Of a stretch of 64,000 bases of DNA, positions 8,840-20,335 are shown piece by piece (position 1 is the stretch's first letter; each line of letters begins with the position of its first letter). Below the pieces are notes generated by a model. The model saw only the letters and a list, made by a program, of their open reading frames with translations. It was not told where the DNA came from and searched no databases. This DNA is from Subtercola endophyticus. Its GTDB lineage: Bacteria > Actinomycetota > Actinomycetes > Actinomycetales > Microbacteriaceae. The position numbers were made by a program, and so were the translations under genes. Where the stretch lies: contig NZ_CP087997.1 of the NCBI RefSeq assembly GCF_021044565.1, positions 3,286,001 to 3,350,000 on the forward strand, read 5' to 3'.

Positions 8840-8977
8840 TTACGCGGAGAGTTCGGTGCGGCCCTTACGGCGACGCGCCGACAGAATCGAGCGGCCGGCA
8901 CGCGTACGCATGCGCAGACGGAAGCCGTGCACCTTAGCGCGACGACGGTTGTTCGGCTGGAAGGTTCTCTTGCTCAT
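8840..8977 (-). CDS. rpmH: 50S ribosomal protein L34
   Basis: A 45-aa highly basic protein beginning [20 protein letters not shown] and ending RKGRTELSA, a full match to the L34 family. It is the first gene of the leftward origin operon and is divergent from dnaA. Start ATG at 8977, stop TAA at 8840. Confidence 0.97.
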   Translation of the reverse strand: MSKRTFQPNNRRRAKVHGFRLRMRTRAGRSILSARRRKGRTELSA

Positions 8978-9297
8978 TTTTTGTCTCCGTGCCCAGCAGT
9001 GAGCGCCGGGAAGCTTCATTAGGTGTGCCGATGCACACAGGTCAACTGATTAAAACTACGGCTTTGAATGCGAATGGTCAAACTCCACGCGCCCAAACGC
9101 ACAATTATCCACAGTCAGCACTCAGCGGGGTGTTATGACACGCGGACAGGGGAGACAATGAACTTGATCTCACTCGTGCCAGTCACTAGCTTAGATCCCT
9201 AGGTTTGTGACAGTGATGTGGGGAAGCGGTCACGCACGTTCTTCGTTCCTCTTTCCCGTATCCACACGGTAGACCTTTGCTTTTTGACAGGAGTTCC
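8978..9297. other. rpmH-dnaA intergenic region (divergent promoters, DnaA-box-like sites)
   Basis: 320 bp without genes. It holds one perfect DnaA box TTATCCACA (9105-9113, + strand), a one-mismatch box GTATCCACA (9258-9266) and a perfect small palindrome GTGTGC-CGAT-GCACAC (9023-9038). It must carry the rpmH and dnaA promoters. The DnaA boxes suggest dnaA autoregulation or an accessory part of the origin. A clear Shine-Dalgarno AGGAG (9289-9293) precedes the dnaA ATG. Confidence 0.7.
9105..9113 (+). promoter_or_regulatory. DnaA box (consensus)
   Basis: TTATCCACA, identical to the DnaA-box consensus, between rpmH and dnaA. Confidence 0.8.
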
Positions 9298-10719
9298 ATG
9301 GCCGACGATCCCGGTTCACCGGAAGCCAACTGGCGCACGGTTCTCCAGACTCTGTCGACCGACGAGCGCATCACACCGCAGTTGCACGGATTTCTCGGGC
9401 TCGTCGTGCCGAAAGGCATCATGGCCGGGTCGTTCTACCTCGAGGTTCCGAACGACCTCACCCGCGGGATGCTCGAACAGCGCATTCGCGTTCCGCTGCT
9501 GTCGGCACTGGGCAAACTCGATGACTCGTACGGAGTCACGAACTTCGCCGTGGTGGTCAACCCCGACATCGGGGGCGACGATTACTTGCAGCCGGCGGAA
9601 ATCATCGAGGTGCTGCCCCCCGTCATACCCGACACCAGCCCCATCCAGGAGACAGTCGGTCCGCTTCGCAACAACGACACTCGGCTGAACCCGAAATACA
9701 GTTTCGACAACTTCGTCATCGGCGGCTCTAACCGGTTCGCCCACGCGGCCGCCGTAGCCGTGGCCGAAGCACCCGCGAAGGCCTACAACCCGCTCTTCAT
9801 CTACGGTGACTCGGGCCTCGGCAAGACTCATCTTCTCCATGCCATCGGTCACTACGCCATGAGTCTGTATCCGGGCGTTCGTGTGCGTTACGTCAGCTCC
9901 GAAGAATTCACGAACGACTTCATCAACTCGATCGCCAACAACCGCGGGGCGGCCTTTCACTCCCGGTACCGAGACATCGACCTGTTGCTCATCGACGACA
10001 TCCAGTTCTTACAGGGCAAAGCCGAAACGCAAGAGGCGTTCTTTCATACCTTCAACACTCTTCACGATCACAACAAACAAGTGGTCATTACGAGCGACCT
10101 TCCGCCGAAGCACCTCACCGGTTTCGAAGATCGCATGCGCACGCGGTTCGAGTGGGGACTGATAACAGATGTTCAGACCCCCGACCTCGAAACGCGCATC
10201 GCCATTCTGCGCAAGAAGGCGCAGAGCGAAAAACTGCAGGTACCCGACGAGATCCTCGAGTACATGGCCTCGAAGGTGTCGTCGAACGTACGCGAGCTCG
10301 AGGGCACCCTCATCCGTGTCACCGCGTACGCCAGTCTCACCCGCAACCCGGTCGATCTCGCGCTCGTACAGACTGTGCTCAAAGACCTGATCACGCTCGA
10401 CGACGACAATGTCATCGCACCGGTCGACATCATCGGGCACACCGCCGAGTACTTCAAGCTGTCGGTCGACGACCTCTACGGCTCCTCGCGGTCGCAAGCC
10501 ATCGCTACGGCCCGCCAGATAGCCATGTACCTCTGCCGCGAGCTGACCAGCCTTTCTCTGCCGAAGATCGGGCAGTTGTTCGGTGGGCGCGACCACACCA
10601 CGGTCATGTACGCGAACAACAAGATCGGCAAGCTGATGACCGAGAAGCGCTCTATCTACAACCAGGTCACGGAGATCAGCACTCGCATCAAGCACAATCA
10701 GCGCTACAAAGGCGTCTGA
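9298..10719 (+). CDS. dnaA: Chromosomal replication initiator DnaA
   Basis: AAA+ initiator that binds DnaA boxes at oriC and melts the DNA unwinding element. It has 473 aa from MADDPGSPEANW. An N-terminal interaction domain (about 1-85) and a short linker are followed by the AAA+ module with Walker A GDSGLGKTHLLHAIG, Walker B DLLLIDDIQFL and the DnaA signature before the C-terminal helix-turn-helix GGRDHTTVMYANNKI. ATG 9298 with AGGAG is preferred over an upstream TTG in frame. The proline/glycine-rich linker is short compared with Streptomyces DnaA. Confidence 0.98.
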   Translation: MADDPGSPEANWRTVLQTLSTDERITPQLHGFLGLVVPKGIMAGSFYLEVPNDLTRGMLEQRIRVPLLSALGKLDDSYGVTNFAVVVNPDIGGDDYLQPAEIIEVLPPVIPDTSPIQETVGPLRNNDTRLNPKYSFDNFVIGGSNRFAHAAAVAVAEAPAKAYNPLFIYGDSGLGKTHLLHAIGHYAMSLYPGVRVRYVSSEEFTNDFINSIANNRGAAFHSRYRDIDLLLIDDIQFLQGKAETQEAFFHTFNTLHDHNKQVVITSDLPPKHLTGFEDRMRTRFEWGLITDVQTPDLETRIAILRKKAQSEKLQVPDEILEYMASKVSSNVRELEGTLIRVTAYASLTRNPVDLALVQTVLKDLITLDDDNVIAPVDIIGHTAEYFKLSVDDLYGSSRSQAIATARQIAMYLCRELTSLSLPKIGQLFGGRDHTTVMYANNKIGKLMTEKRSIYNQVTEISTRIKHNQRYKGV

Positions 10720-11091
10720 CGTTCGGCGAATAACACCGATTCGGGAGTTTCCACACAGTGTGCACAAGCCTGTGCATAACTGGCCCCGAAGTGTTGATCG
10801 AATGTGCAGAGCTGTTAGCGAAGCGATCGACTGGAGTTCTGCACATGCTCGTAATTACAAAAAGTTTGCACGTGGTTTCTACATCTCACACCGTTGTAGT
10901 TCCAGCGTGATTACAGTGATTTCGAGCAGTTGTGCACATATCCACGTCGGTTAAGAACATTAATCATTAATCTCTCTCTTCATCGATCGATAACTTTTGC
11001 ACCTGAGCAATCGGGCGACACAACACGTCCAGCACGACCCCGGGCTACCGGATAGCATTGACCGACAATTACGTTCAAACTGAGGTGACGC
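10720..11091. other. oriC: Putative replication origin oriC (dnaA-dnaN intergenic)
   Basis: 372 bp without genes. DnaA-box-like sites: TTGTGCACA on the minus strand (10759-10767), TTATGCACA on the minus strand (10771-10779), TTCTGCACA on the plus strand (10837-10845), TTGTGCACA on the plus strand (10930-10938), and weaker ones at 10803-10811, 10864-10872 and 10938-10946. An AT-rich tract with TTAATCATTAATC (about 10950-10993) is a good candidate unwinding element. Position and gene context (flanking genes point away, parS about 4-5 kb off) support an origin. Confidence 0.8.
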
Positions 11092-12237
11092 GTGAAGTTC
11101 CAAGCCAACAGAGACGTTTTCAGCGAAGCCGTGTCATTCGCCGTCAAGCTTCTGCCGCAGCGAACCACACTGCCGATTCTGAGCGGTGTTCTCATCGAAG
11201 CCAGCGGAGACGGGCTGACACTCTCGTCGTTCGACTACGAGGTCTCGTCGCAGACTCAGATCACGGCCGATGTCGAAGAACCCGGGCGTGTGCTCGTCTC
11301 CGGCCGGCTGCTCTCTGACATCGCGAACCGTCTGCCGAACGCCCCGGTGCGCTTCTACACCGAAGACACCCACATCATCGTCACAGCCGGCTCGGCGAAG
11401 TTCACCCTTCTGAACATGCCTGTCGAGGAATATCCGAGCCTCCCGATCGTCTCCGAAGAATCGGGCCTACTCAAGGCCGAAGACTTCTCTGCCGCTATCG
11501 CGCAGGTCGCCGTTGCTGCGTCGCGTGACGACGTGACGCCCGTGATCACCGGTGTGCAGCTCGAGATCTCCGACAACAGCCTCTCGCTCGTCGCGACCGA
11601 CCGGTACCGCGTCGCGGTGCGCAACATCGACTGGGATTCCGGTACCTCCGACATCACGGCGGCGACGGCCCTCGTTCCGGCTCGTACGCTGCAGGAGATC
11701 GGCAAGACGTTCGGAAACAGCGGCACGATCTCCGTCGCCATCACGAATACCGACGAGCGCGAGCTCATCGCCTTCAAAGCAGACCGAAAGACAGTGACGT
11801 CTCTGCTCATCAAAGGCAACTTTCCGCCCGTCAAGAGACTGTTTCCTGAGACCGTCGACAACTACGCCGTCATCAACACTGCTGACCTCATCGAAGCGAC
11901 GAGACGTGTGTCTCTGGTGCTCGAACGTGAAGCAGCGCTGCGGTTCACGTTCACGATCGACGGTGTGACGCTCGAAGCGATCGGATCCGAGCAGGCACAG
12001 GCCTCCGAATCGATCGACGCACTCTTGACCGGAACCGACACCGTCGTCTCGCTGAAACCACAGTTCTTGCTCGATGGCCTCGGCGCGGTGCACTCGGAAT
12101 ACGTTCGCATCTCGTTCACGAAGACCGACAACCCCAACAAGCCGGGCCCGGTACTCATCACGAGTCAGTCGTCGAAAGATCAGCCTGGCTCAGACGATTA
12201 CAAGTACCTTCTTCAACCCAATCTGTTGCTTCGTTAG
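11092..12237 (+). CDS. dnaN: DNA polymerase III beta subunit (sliding clamp)
   Basis: Ring-shaped processivity clamp of 381 aa, a normal length, with three repeated clamp domains. N-terminal MKFQANRDVFSEAVSFAVKL and the phrase RTTLPILSGVLIEA are typical; the C-terminus ends YKYLLQPNLLLR. It recruits Pol III and repair proteins through their clamp-binding peptides, probably including NucS encoded at 45016-45711. The GTG start at 11092 follows TGAGGTGAC. Confidence 0.97.
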   Translation: MKFQANRDVFSEAVSFAVKLLPQRTTLPILSGVLIEASGDGLTLSSFDYEVSSQTQITADVEEPGRVLVSGRLLSDIANRLPNAPVRFYTEDTHIIVTAGSAKFTLLNMPVEEYPSLPIVSEESGLLKAEDFSAAIAQVAVAASRDDVTPVITGVQLEISDNSLSLVATDRYRVAVRNIDWDSGTSDITAATALVPARTLQEIGKTFGNSGTISVAITNTDERELIAFKADRKTVTSLLIKGNFPPVKRLFPETVDNYAVINTADLIEATRRVSLVLEREAALRFTFTIDGVTLEAIGSEQAQASESIDALLTGTDTVVSLKPQFLLDGLGAVHSEYVRISFTKTDNPNKPGPVLITSQSSKDQPGSDDYKYLLQPNLLLR

Positions 12238-12246
12238 GAGATCATT

Positions 12247-13134
12247 GTGAACCTCGGACTCATCGGCCTCGGCAAAATGGGCAACAACATGCGCGAGCGC
12301 CTGCGTAAGGGCGGCATCGACGTCGTGGGCTACGACAGCAATCCGGCGGTCAGCGACGTCGCCGATCTGGCTGCACTTGCTGCAGCTCTGCCTACTCCGC
12401 GCATCGTGTGGGTCATGGTTCCGTCGGGCGCCATCACCGATTCGGTGATCACCGAGCTCGCCGGTGTTCTCGAAGACGGTGACCTCATCATCGACGGCGG
12501 CAACTCGCGATTCACCGAAGACTTCAAACACGCCGAGCAGCTCGCTCCCCAGGGCATCAGTTTTGTCGATGCGGGGGTCTCCGGTGGTATCTGGGGTCTC
12601 GTCAACGGTTACGGCCTGATGGTCGGCGGCAAGCAAGAAGACGTCGAGCGCGCCATGCCCATCTTCGACGTGCTTCGACCCGAGGGCCCGCGTGCCGAAG
12701 GATTCGTGCACGTCGGTGAGGTCGGCGCCGGTCACTACGCGAAAATGGTGCACAACGGCATCGAGTATGCGTTGATGCAGGCCTACGCCGAGGGCTACGA
12801 ACTGCTCGACACCAAGAAAGACATCATCAAAGATGTCACCGGAACGTTCAAAGCTTGGCAGCGTGGCACCGTCGTGCGCTCCTGGCTTCTGGAGCTACTC
12901 GTCAAGGCGCTCGAAGAAGATCCGGAATTCGACGACATCGAAGGTTATGTCGACGACTCGGGCGAGGGCCGCTGGACCATCGAAGAGGCGATCGAGAATG
13001 CCGTTCCGGTGCCGACCATCAGTGCATCCATTTTTGCCCGGTTCGTTTCACGCCAGAAAGACTCCCCGGCGATGAAGGCCGTCGCCGCTCTGCGCAACCA
13101 GTTCGGTGGTCACGCAGTGAAAAAGGTCGACTAG
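12247..13134 (+). CDS. gnd: 6-phosphogluconate dehydrogenase, decarboxylating, short (GndA/YqeC-type) form
   Basis: Oxidises 6-phosphogluconate to ribulose 5-phosphate and CO2. The N-terminal Rossmann motif is GLIGLGKMGNNM. IIDGGNSRFTED, the GISFVDAGVSGGIWG loop and the catalytic GAGHYAKMVHNGIEY segment are conserved. At 295 aa it belongs to the short class found between dnaN and recF in many Micrococcales, as opposed to the 470-480-aa class. It starts 9 bp after dnaN, with GGAG six bases upstream of the GTG. Confidence 0.93.
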   Translation: MNLGLIGLGKMGNNMRERLRKGGIDVVGYDSNPAVSDVADLAALAAALPTPRIVWVMVPSGAITDSVITELAGVLEDGDLIIDGGNSRFTEDFKHAEQLAPQGISFVDAGVSGGIWGLVNGYGLMVGGKQEDVERAMPIFDVLRPEGPRAEGFVHVGEVGAGHYAKMVHNGIEYALMQAYAEGYELLDTKKDIIKDVTGTFKAWQRGTVVRSWLLELLVKALEEDPEFDDIEGYVDDSGEGRWTIEEAIENAVPVPTISASIFARFVSRQKDSPAMKAVAALRNQFGGHAVKKVD

Positions 13135-13143
13135 CCCAACACG

Positions 13144-14331
13144 ATGCTGGTTCGTCATCTCAGCCTGACCGACTACCGCAACTACGCCTCAGCCGAGGTG
13201 GCCCTGCGGCCGGGTGCCAACCTCTTCGTCGGTAGCAACGGGCAGGGTAAGACGAACCTCGTCGAGGCACTCGGCTACCTGAGCACGCTCGGTTCGCATC
13301 GAGTGTCGGGTGATCGGGCGCTGATTCGAAGCACGGAGCAGTCCGCGATCATCCGTGCTCGGTTGGAGAACCAGGGTCGGGAGCTGTTGGTCGAGGTGCA
13401 GATCAATCGCGACGCGGCCAACCGCGCCCAGGTGAATCGTTCCGTGGTGAAGGTGCGCGAAATTCCGCGCTACTTCTCGAGCGTGCTTTTCGCCCCCGAA
13501 GACCTGGCGCTCGTGCGCGGTGAGCCGTCGGGCCGGCGTCGGTTTCTCGACCAATTGCTCGTGGCACGTATTCCGCGCCTTGCGGGCGTGATGACCGATT
13601 ACGAGCGTGTGCTGAAGCAGCGCAACACCCTGCTGAAGTCGGCGAGGTCGTCGGGACTCAAAGGGGCGCAGTTGACAACGCTCGACATCTGGGACGAACG
13701 ACTCGTCGCACTCGGTTCCGAGATCATCGTGGAGCGCGAAGCGTTGGTCGGCCGATTGCGGCCGCACGTCGAATCCGCCTACCTGGCTGTGGCGGGTGCC
13801 GACCATTCGCCCCGGCTTGCTGTTCGATTGAGTATTCTAGGCACGCTGGTCGACGACGATGACAGTGCTCCGACGGAATCCCTCGATGTGGTTCCGTCGG
13901 GTTCTCTTTCTGACAGGTCTGATGTCGAACAGCAGTTCCGCGCCGCGCTGGTGCGGGTTCGCCGCCAGGAGCTCGATCGTGGCATCACGTTGAGCGGGCC
14001 GCACCGCGACGATGTCTATTTCGAATTGAACGGCCTGCCGGCCAAGGGATACGCGAGCCACGGCGAATCGTGGTCGTTCGCTCTTGCAGTGAAACTGGCG
14101 TCGGCCGAGTTATTGCGCACCGACTCGGTCACGGGCGACCCCGTGGTCATCCTCGACGACGTGTTCGCCGAGCTCGATGCGGCGAGGCGATCCAGACTCG
14201 CGATGGCCGTCGGCGACTACGAACAGGTTCTGATCACGTCGGCGGTGTTCGACGATGTTCCCGAACAACTCACCGCACATACGGTGCACATCTCGGCTGG
14301 CACGATCGTCGACGAGGCTGTTGATGCCTGA
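13144..14331 (+). CDS. recF: DNA replication and repair protein RecF
   Basis: SMC-like ATPase that helps load RecA at gaps. It has 395 aa. Walker A is FVGSNGQGKTNLVEAL, the signature region is RGITLSGPHRDDVYFELNG, and Walker B plus D-loop are VVILDDVFAELDAARRSRL. An acidic Ser/Asp-rich loop (about residues 236-262, with DDDDSAPTE) is longer than in the shortest RecF proteins. The stop overlaps the dciA start. Confidence 0.95.
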   Translation: MLVRHLSLTDYRNYASAEVALRPGANLFVGSNGQGKTNLVEALGYLSTLGSHRVSGDRALIRSTEQSAIIRARLENQGRELLVEVQINRDAANRAQVNRSVVKVREIPRYFSSVLFAPEDLALVRGEPSGRRRFLDQLLVARIPRLAGVMTDYERVLKQRNTLLKSARSSGLKGAQLTTLDIWDERLVALGSEIIVEREALVGRLRPHVESAYLAVAGADHSPRLAVRLSILGTLVDDDDSAPTESLDVVPSGSLSDRSDVEQQFRAALVRVRRQELDRGITLSGPHRDDVYFELNGLPAKGYASHGESWSFALAVKLASAELLRTDSVTGDPVVILDDVFAELDAARRSRLAMAVGDYEQVLITSAVFDDVPEQLTAHTVHISAGTIVDEAVDA

Positions 14332-14842
14332 CCTGATGCCTGACGAGACCCCGGCACCACCACTGAGCGAATCACGTTCGGTCTATCTGCGTTTCAAACG
14401 GGTCTTCGGCGACGCCTCGGCCACCGTTCGGCCCAACGCGCGCAAGAATCGCGCACCCGCCGGTGAATCGGTGCCCTACGGGCTGGGCCGCGACCCCAAG
14501 GGCATCAGTTCGGTCATGGATGGTCTCACCAACGATCTGGGCTGGTCGGGGTCACTGGCGAAGTCCGATCTGATGCTCGCCTGGCGCGAGATAGCCGGTG
14601 ACGAGACGGCGGAGCACAGTCATCCGACAGAAATAACGGACTCCGTTTTGAGTGTTCAGTGTGATTCCACAGCGTGGGCAACACAATTGCGATTGATGCG
14701 TTCGATGATCATGACGCGCATCGCGAACGAGTACCCGGAAGCGGGCATCCAATCGATTCGGTTTCTGGCACCAGACGCTCCCTCGTGGAAAAGAGGTTCC
14801 AGATCAATTCCAGGGCGGGGTCCACGCGATACTTACGGCTGA
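14324..14842 (+). CDS. dciA: DUF721 protein, DciA-like helicase loader
   Basis: DciA is the ancestral loader/activator of the replicative helicase DnaB in bacteria without DnaC or DnaI. The protein has 172 aa from MPDLMPDET (ATG 14324; ATG 14336 is an alternative). The conserved DUF721 part runs over about residues 65-150 and contains WREIAGDETAEHSHPTEI and CDSTAWATQLRLM. The recF-dciA-gyrB position is typical of Actinobacteria. It overlaps the recF stop by 8 bp. Confidence 0.88.
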   Translation: MPDLMPDETPAPPLSESRSVYLRFKRVFGDASATVRPNARKNRAPAGESVPYGLGRDPKGISSVMDGLTNDLGWSGSLAKSDLMLAWREIAGDETAEHSHPTEITDSVLSVQCDSTAWATQLRLMRSMIMTRIANEYPEAGIQSIRFLAPDAPSWKRGSRSIPGRGPRDTYG

Positions 14843-14919
14843 CAAGGCAAAACAGGTCACCCTACCGAAATAAAGCCCGCAGAACGCCCGCAAAGCGACC
14901 GAATGGGGTGGATGTTTGG

Positions 14920-14940
14920 TAGAATAAAGGGTCGCCCTTT
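14920..14940 (+). promoter_or_regulatory. Candidate gyrB -10 element and leader hairpin
   Basis: TAGAAT (14920-14925) resembles a sigma-70 -10 box; the matching -35 is weak. It is followed directly by the perfect small hairpin AAAGGG-TCG-CCCTTT (14926-14940), 24 bp before the gyrB ATG. This would fit a promoter reading gyrBA with a structured start of the transcript. Confidence 0.4.
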
Positions 14941-14961
14941 CCGTGCTTTGGAGCCAAATAA

Positions 14962-16926
<1,965 letters not shown>

Positions 16927-16997
16927 GCGCAGATGGCGAACGGTCGCGTTGCTGCGACCCCGGGCATCCCGTGCACTTCAACGACAGATAGAGAACG

Positions 16998-19556
16998 ATG
17001 ACTGACGAAACCCCCACCGGCGACCAGCAGGCACCCGACTCGAGCGGCGCCATCACCGACCGCATCGAGCAGGTCGACCTGCAGCTCGAGATGCAGCGCT
17101 CGTACCTCGACTACGCGATGAGTGTGATCGTGGGGCGCGCGCTTCCGGATGTTCGTGACGGCCTGAAGCCAGTGCACCGTCGTGTGATCTACGCGATGTA
17201 CGACGGCGGTTACCGGCCCGACCGGGCCTTTTCGAAGTCGGCTCGTGTCGTCGGCGAGGTCATGGGGCAGTTCCACCCGCACGGTGACACCTCGATCTAC
17301 GATGCACTGGTGCGCCTCATCCAGCCGTGGAGCCTGCGCTACCCGCTCGCTCTCGGCCAGGGCAACTTCGGTTCTGCCGGCAACGATGGCGCAGCCGCGC
17401 CGCGATACACCGAGACCAAGATGGCTCCCCTCGCGCTCGAGATGGTGCGTGACATTCAAGAAGAGACCGTCGACTTTCAAGACAACTACGACGGCCGCAC
17501 GCTCGAGCCTGTCGTGCTGCCGGCCCGCTTTCCGAACCTGCTGGTCAACGGGTCGGTGGGTATCGCGGTGGGCATGGCCACGAACATCCCGCCGCACAAC
17601 CTGCGTGAGGTCGCAGCCGGCGCCATCTGGTACCTCGAAAACCCCGACGCCACGCGCGAAGAGCTGCAAGACGCGCTGATCCAGCGCATCAAGGGCCCCG
17701 ATTTTCCGACCGGTGCCCAAATACTTGGGGTCAAGGGCATCCACGATGCCTATCGCACGGGTCGCGGGTCGATCACGATGCGCGCTGTCGTCAGTGTCGA
17801 AGAGCTACAGGGGCGCACCTGCCTCGTGGTGACCGAGCTGCCGTACCAGGTGAACCCCGACAATTTGGCGATCAAGATCGCCGAATTGGTGAAAGACGGC
17901 AAGGTCGCCGGTATCGCCGACATTCGCGACGAGACGTCAGGTCGAACGGGTCAGCGACTCGTCATCGTGCTCAAGCGCGACGCCGTGGCCAAGGTGGTGC
18001 TGAACAACCTCTACAAGCACACCTCGTTGCAAGAGAACTTCGGCGCGAACATGCTGGCGATCGTCGACGGCATTCCGCGTACGCTGCCGATCGACGGTTT
18101 CATCTCCGAGTGGGTCGCTCACCAGATCGACGTCATCGTTCGGCGCACCCAGTTTCGGCTGCGTGAGGCCGAAGAGCGCATGCACATCTTGCGCGGGTAT
18201 CTCAAGGCACTGGATGCTCTCGATGAGGTCATCGCGCTCATCCGTCGTTCAGACACCGTCGACGACGCCCGAACGGGCCTCATGGCGCTGCTCGAGATCG
18301 ACGAGATCCAGTCGGATGCGATTCTTACCATGCAGCTGCGCCGTCTTGCGGCGCTCGAGCGCCAGAAGATCCACGACGAAGCTGATGCACTGCAGGTCAA
18401 GATCGACGAGTTCCACGTGATTCTGGGCAGCCCGGCGCGTCAGCGCGAGATTATCGTCGAAGAGCTCACCGAGATCGCCACGAAGTTCGGTGACGACCGG
18501 CGCACCGAGATCATGTTCGGGTTCGACGGCGATATGAACGTCGAAGACCTCATCCCGGAAGAAGAGATGGTGGTGACGGTCACGCGCGGCGGCTACATCA
18601 AGCGCACGCGTAGCGACAACTACCGCAGTCAGCACCGCGGTGGTAAGGGCGTCAAGGGCGCCCAGCTGCGCGCAGACGACGTCGTCGAACACTTCTTCGT
18701 GACGACCACGCATCATTGGCTGCTGTTCTTCACGAACAAGGGGCGCGTCTACCGCGCCAAGGCGTACGAGCTGCAAGAGGCGGGTCGCGATGCGAAGGGC
18801 CAGCATGTTGCAAACCTGCTTGCGCTCGCGCCCGACGAGCAGATCGCGCAGATTCTCGACATTCGCGACTACAAGGCGGCGACCTACTTGGTGCTCGCCA
18901 CTCGCGAGGGGTTGCTGAAGAAGACGGCGCTGAGCGAGTACGACACGAATCGCTCGGGTGGCATCATCGCGATCAACCTGCGTGAAGACGATGAGCTCGT
19001 CTCTGCGCTGCTGGTCGAAGAAGATTCGGATGTTCTGCTCGTCTCCAAGCTGGGCATGTCGATTCGCTTCACCGCGTCGAACGAGTCGTTGCGCCCGATG
19101 GGCCGGTCGACGGCGGGCGTGATCGGCATGAAGTTCCGCGAAGACGATTACCTGCTCGACGCTTCGGTCGTGTCAGAGGCCGGTTTCGTGTTCGTGGTGA
19201 CCGAAGGCGGGTACGCCAAGCGCACGTCAGTCGACCAATACCGCGTTCAGGGCCGTGGTGGTCTCGGCATCAAGGTGGCGAAACTGCAGGAGGAGCGCGG
19301 CGAGCTCGCCGGCTCGCTCATCGTCGACGAGGACGACGAGGTCTTGGTGGTTCTTGCCAGCGGCAAGGTGGTACGCTCTGCCGTGGCCGAAGTCCCGGCT
19401 AAAGGCCGAGACACCATGGGTGTTGTCTTTGCACGATTTGCCGATGAAGATCGCATTATCGCGCTGGCCAAAAACACCGAACGCACCGTAGTTTCGGAAG
19501 ACTCTGCCGAGGTAGAGCCCTCGGAAGATGCCGGAGAGGAAACCATCGATGAGTAA
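16998..19556 (+). CDS. gyrA: DNA gyrase subunit A
   Basis: DNA breakage-reunion subunit, 852 aa. The catalytic tyrosine is Y137 in [10 protein letters not shown]. The quinolone-resistance region reads [10 protein letters not shown] (residues 93-102), with Thr at the position equivalent to E. coli Ser83 and Asp at the position of Asp87. The C-terminal beta-pinwheel carries the GyrA box as [10 protein letters not shown]. The tail is acidic ([10 protein letters not shown]). The stop overlaps the following DUF3566 gene by 8 bp. Confidence 0.98.
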   Translation: MTDETPTGDQQAPDSSGAITDRIEQVDLQLEMQRSYLDYAMSVIVGRALPDVRDGLKPVHRRVIYAMYDGGYRPDRAFSKSARVVGEVMGQFHPHGDTSIYDALVRLIQPWSLRYPLALGQGNFGSAGNDGAAAPRYTETKMAPLALEMVRDIQEETVDFQDNYDGRTLEPVVLPARFPNLLVNGSVGIAVGMATNIPPHNLREVAAGAIWYLENPDATREELQDALIQRIKGPDFPTGAQILGVKGIHDAYRTGRGSITMRAVVSVEELQGRTCLVVTELPYQVNPDNLAIKIAELVKDGKVAGIADIRDETSGRTGQRLVIVLKRDAVAKVVLNNLYKHTSLQENFGANMLAIVDGIPRTLPIDGFISEWVAHQIDVIVRRTQFRLREAEERMHILRGYLKALDALDEVIALIRRSDTVDDARTGLMALLEIDEIQSDAILTMQLRRLAALERQKIHDEADALQVKIDEFHVILGSPARQREIIVEELTEIATKFGDDRRTEIMFGFDGDMNVEDLIPEEEMVVTVTRGGYIKRTRSDNYRSQHRGGKGVKGAQLRADDVVEHFFVTTTHHWLLFFTNKGRVYRAKAYELQEAGRDAKGQHVANLLALAPDEQIAQILDIRDYKAATYLVLATREGLLKKTALSEYDTNRSGGIIAINLREDDELVSALLVEEDSDVLLVSKLGMSIRFTASNESLRPMGRSTAGVIGMKFREDDYLLDASVVSEAGFVFVVTEGGYAKRTSVDQYRVQGRGGLGIKVAKLQEERGELAGSLIVDEDDEVLVVLASGKVVRSAVAEVPAKGRDTMGVVFARFADEDRIIALAKNTERTVVSEDSAEVEPSEDAGEETIDE

Positions 19557-19956
19557 TGTGGCCGAAAAACTCGCCAAGAAGTCATCTAGACCCGCCCAGA
19601 CCAAGCAGGTGCGCCTGCGTCTGGTGTACGTCGACTTCTGGTCGATTCTGAAGCTGTCATTCCTCTGGTCGATCATTCTCGGCATCATCACGGTCGTGGC
19701 GGCGTTCCTGATCTGGTCGTTGCTGAACCAGACGGGCGTGTTCAACTCGATCAACAGCGTTCTCACAGAAATCGCAGGCCAGGGCAACTTCAACCTGAAC
19801 GACTTCGCTTCGCTCGGCCAGGTCATGGGCTTTGCGGTGATCGTCGCGATTCTCGACGTGATTGTGATCACCGCGCTCGGCGCGATCGCAGCGGTTCTTT
19901 ACAACCTCACGGTGAAAATCACCGGCGGAGTCATGCTCGGTTTTACGAACAAGTAG
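19549..19956 (+). CDS. DUF3566 membrane protein
   Basis: A 135-aa protein found almost only in Actinobacteria, directly after gyrA. Two hydrophobic segments are visible (about residues 44-66, [20 protein letters not shown], and 95-120). The loop between them contains [19 protein letters not shown], and [10 protein letters not shown] near the C-terminus is typical. Function is unknown. The ATG at 19549 lies inside the end of gyrA, so translation is probably coupled. Confidence 0.88.
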   Translation: MSNVAEKLAKKSSRPAQTKQVRLRLVYVDFWSILKLSFLWSIILGIITVVAAFLIWSLLNQTGVFNSINSVLTEIAGQGNFNLNDFASLGQVMGFAVIVAILDVIVITALGAIAAVLYNLTVKITGGVMLGFTNK

Positions 19957-20007
19957 GTTGTGGGTAAGATAACAAGGTTGCGATTTACGGTTGCAACAGC
20001 CCACCAC

Positions 20008-20081
20008 GGGGGTATAGCTCAGGCGGTTAGAGCGCTTCACTGATAATGAAGAGGTCCCAGGTTCAAGTCCTGGTACCCCCA
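20008..20081 (+). tRNA. tRNA-Ile (GAT anticodon)
   Basis: A 74-nt cloverleaf: acceptor GGGGGTA with TACCCCC, D-arm AGCTCAGGCGGTTAGAGC, anticodon stem CTTCA/TGAAG with anticodon GAT at 20042-20044, and T-arm with GGTTCAAGTCC. Discriminator A at 20081. CCA is not encoded. Confidence 0.97.
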
Positions 20082-20111
20082 CGAAAGGTTTCCACAAGAA
20101 ACCTTTCACCC

Positions 20112-20184
20112 GGGGCCTTAGCTCAATTGGTAGAGCGCCTGCTTTGCAAGCAGGAGGTCAGGAGTTCGATTCTCCTAGGCTCCA
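20112..20184 (+). tRNA. tRNA-Ala (TGC anticodon)
   Basis: A 73-nt cloverleaf: acceptor GGGGCCT with AGGCTCC, which gives the G3-U70 wobble that identifies alanine tRNA. The anticodon TGC is at 20145-20147 in stem CCTGC/GCAGG. T-arm has GTTCGATTC. CCA is not encoded. It is 30 bp after tRNA-Ile, the usual pair in this group. Confidence 0.97.
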
Positions 20185-20193
20185 CTGTGTTTA

Positions 20194-20335
20194 TTTCTGG
20201 CTTCGCCCGTCCCTGCCGGGTGAACGCTGCGAAAAGCCGACCGAGCGCGGTCGCTCGGCTTTTCGCCTATCGGGGTTGACGTTCTTCGTGTGTTAGTTTT
20301 CTGGCTTCGCCCGTCCCTGCCAGGCGAACGCTGCG
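20194..20335 (+). repeat. 38-bp direct repeat after the tRNA pair
   Basis: Copies at 20194-20231 and 20298-20335 start with TTTCTGGCTTCGCCCGTCCC and differ at 2 of 38 positions. The first copy leads into a strong hairpin (20229-20266). The bases following the second copy look like a decayed version of the same hairpin. Confidence 0.8.
20229..20266 (+). terminator. Terminator-like hairpin after tRNA-Ile/tRNA-Ala
   Basis: Arms GCGAAAAGCCGA (20229-20240) and TCGGCTTTTCGC (20255-20266) pair perfectly across a 14-nt GC-rich loop. The T-run is inside the 3' arm, a form common for tRNA operon terminators in this group. Confidence 0.7.

Noticed and set aside
8815..8901. Longer RnpA with 29 extra N-terminal residues
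   Set aside because: It would overlap rpmH, and RnpA proteins start at the residue equivalent to VLAQNARV.
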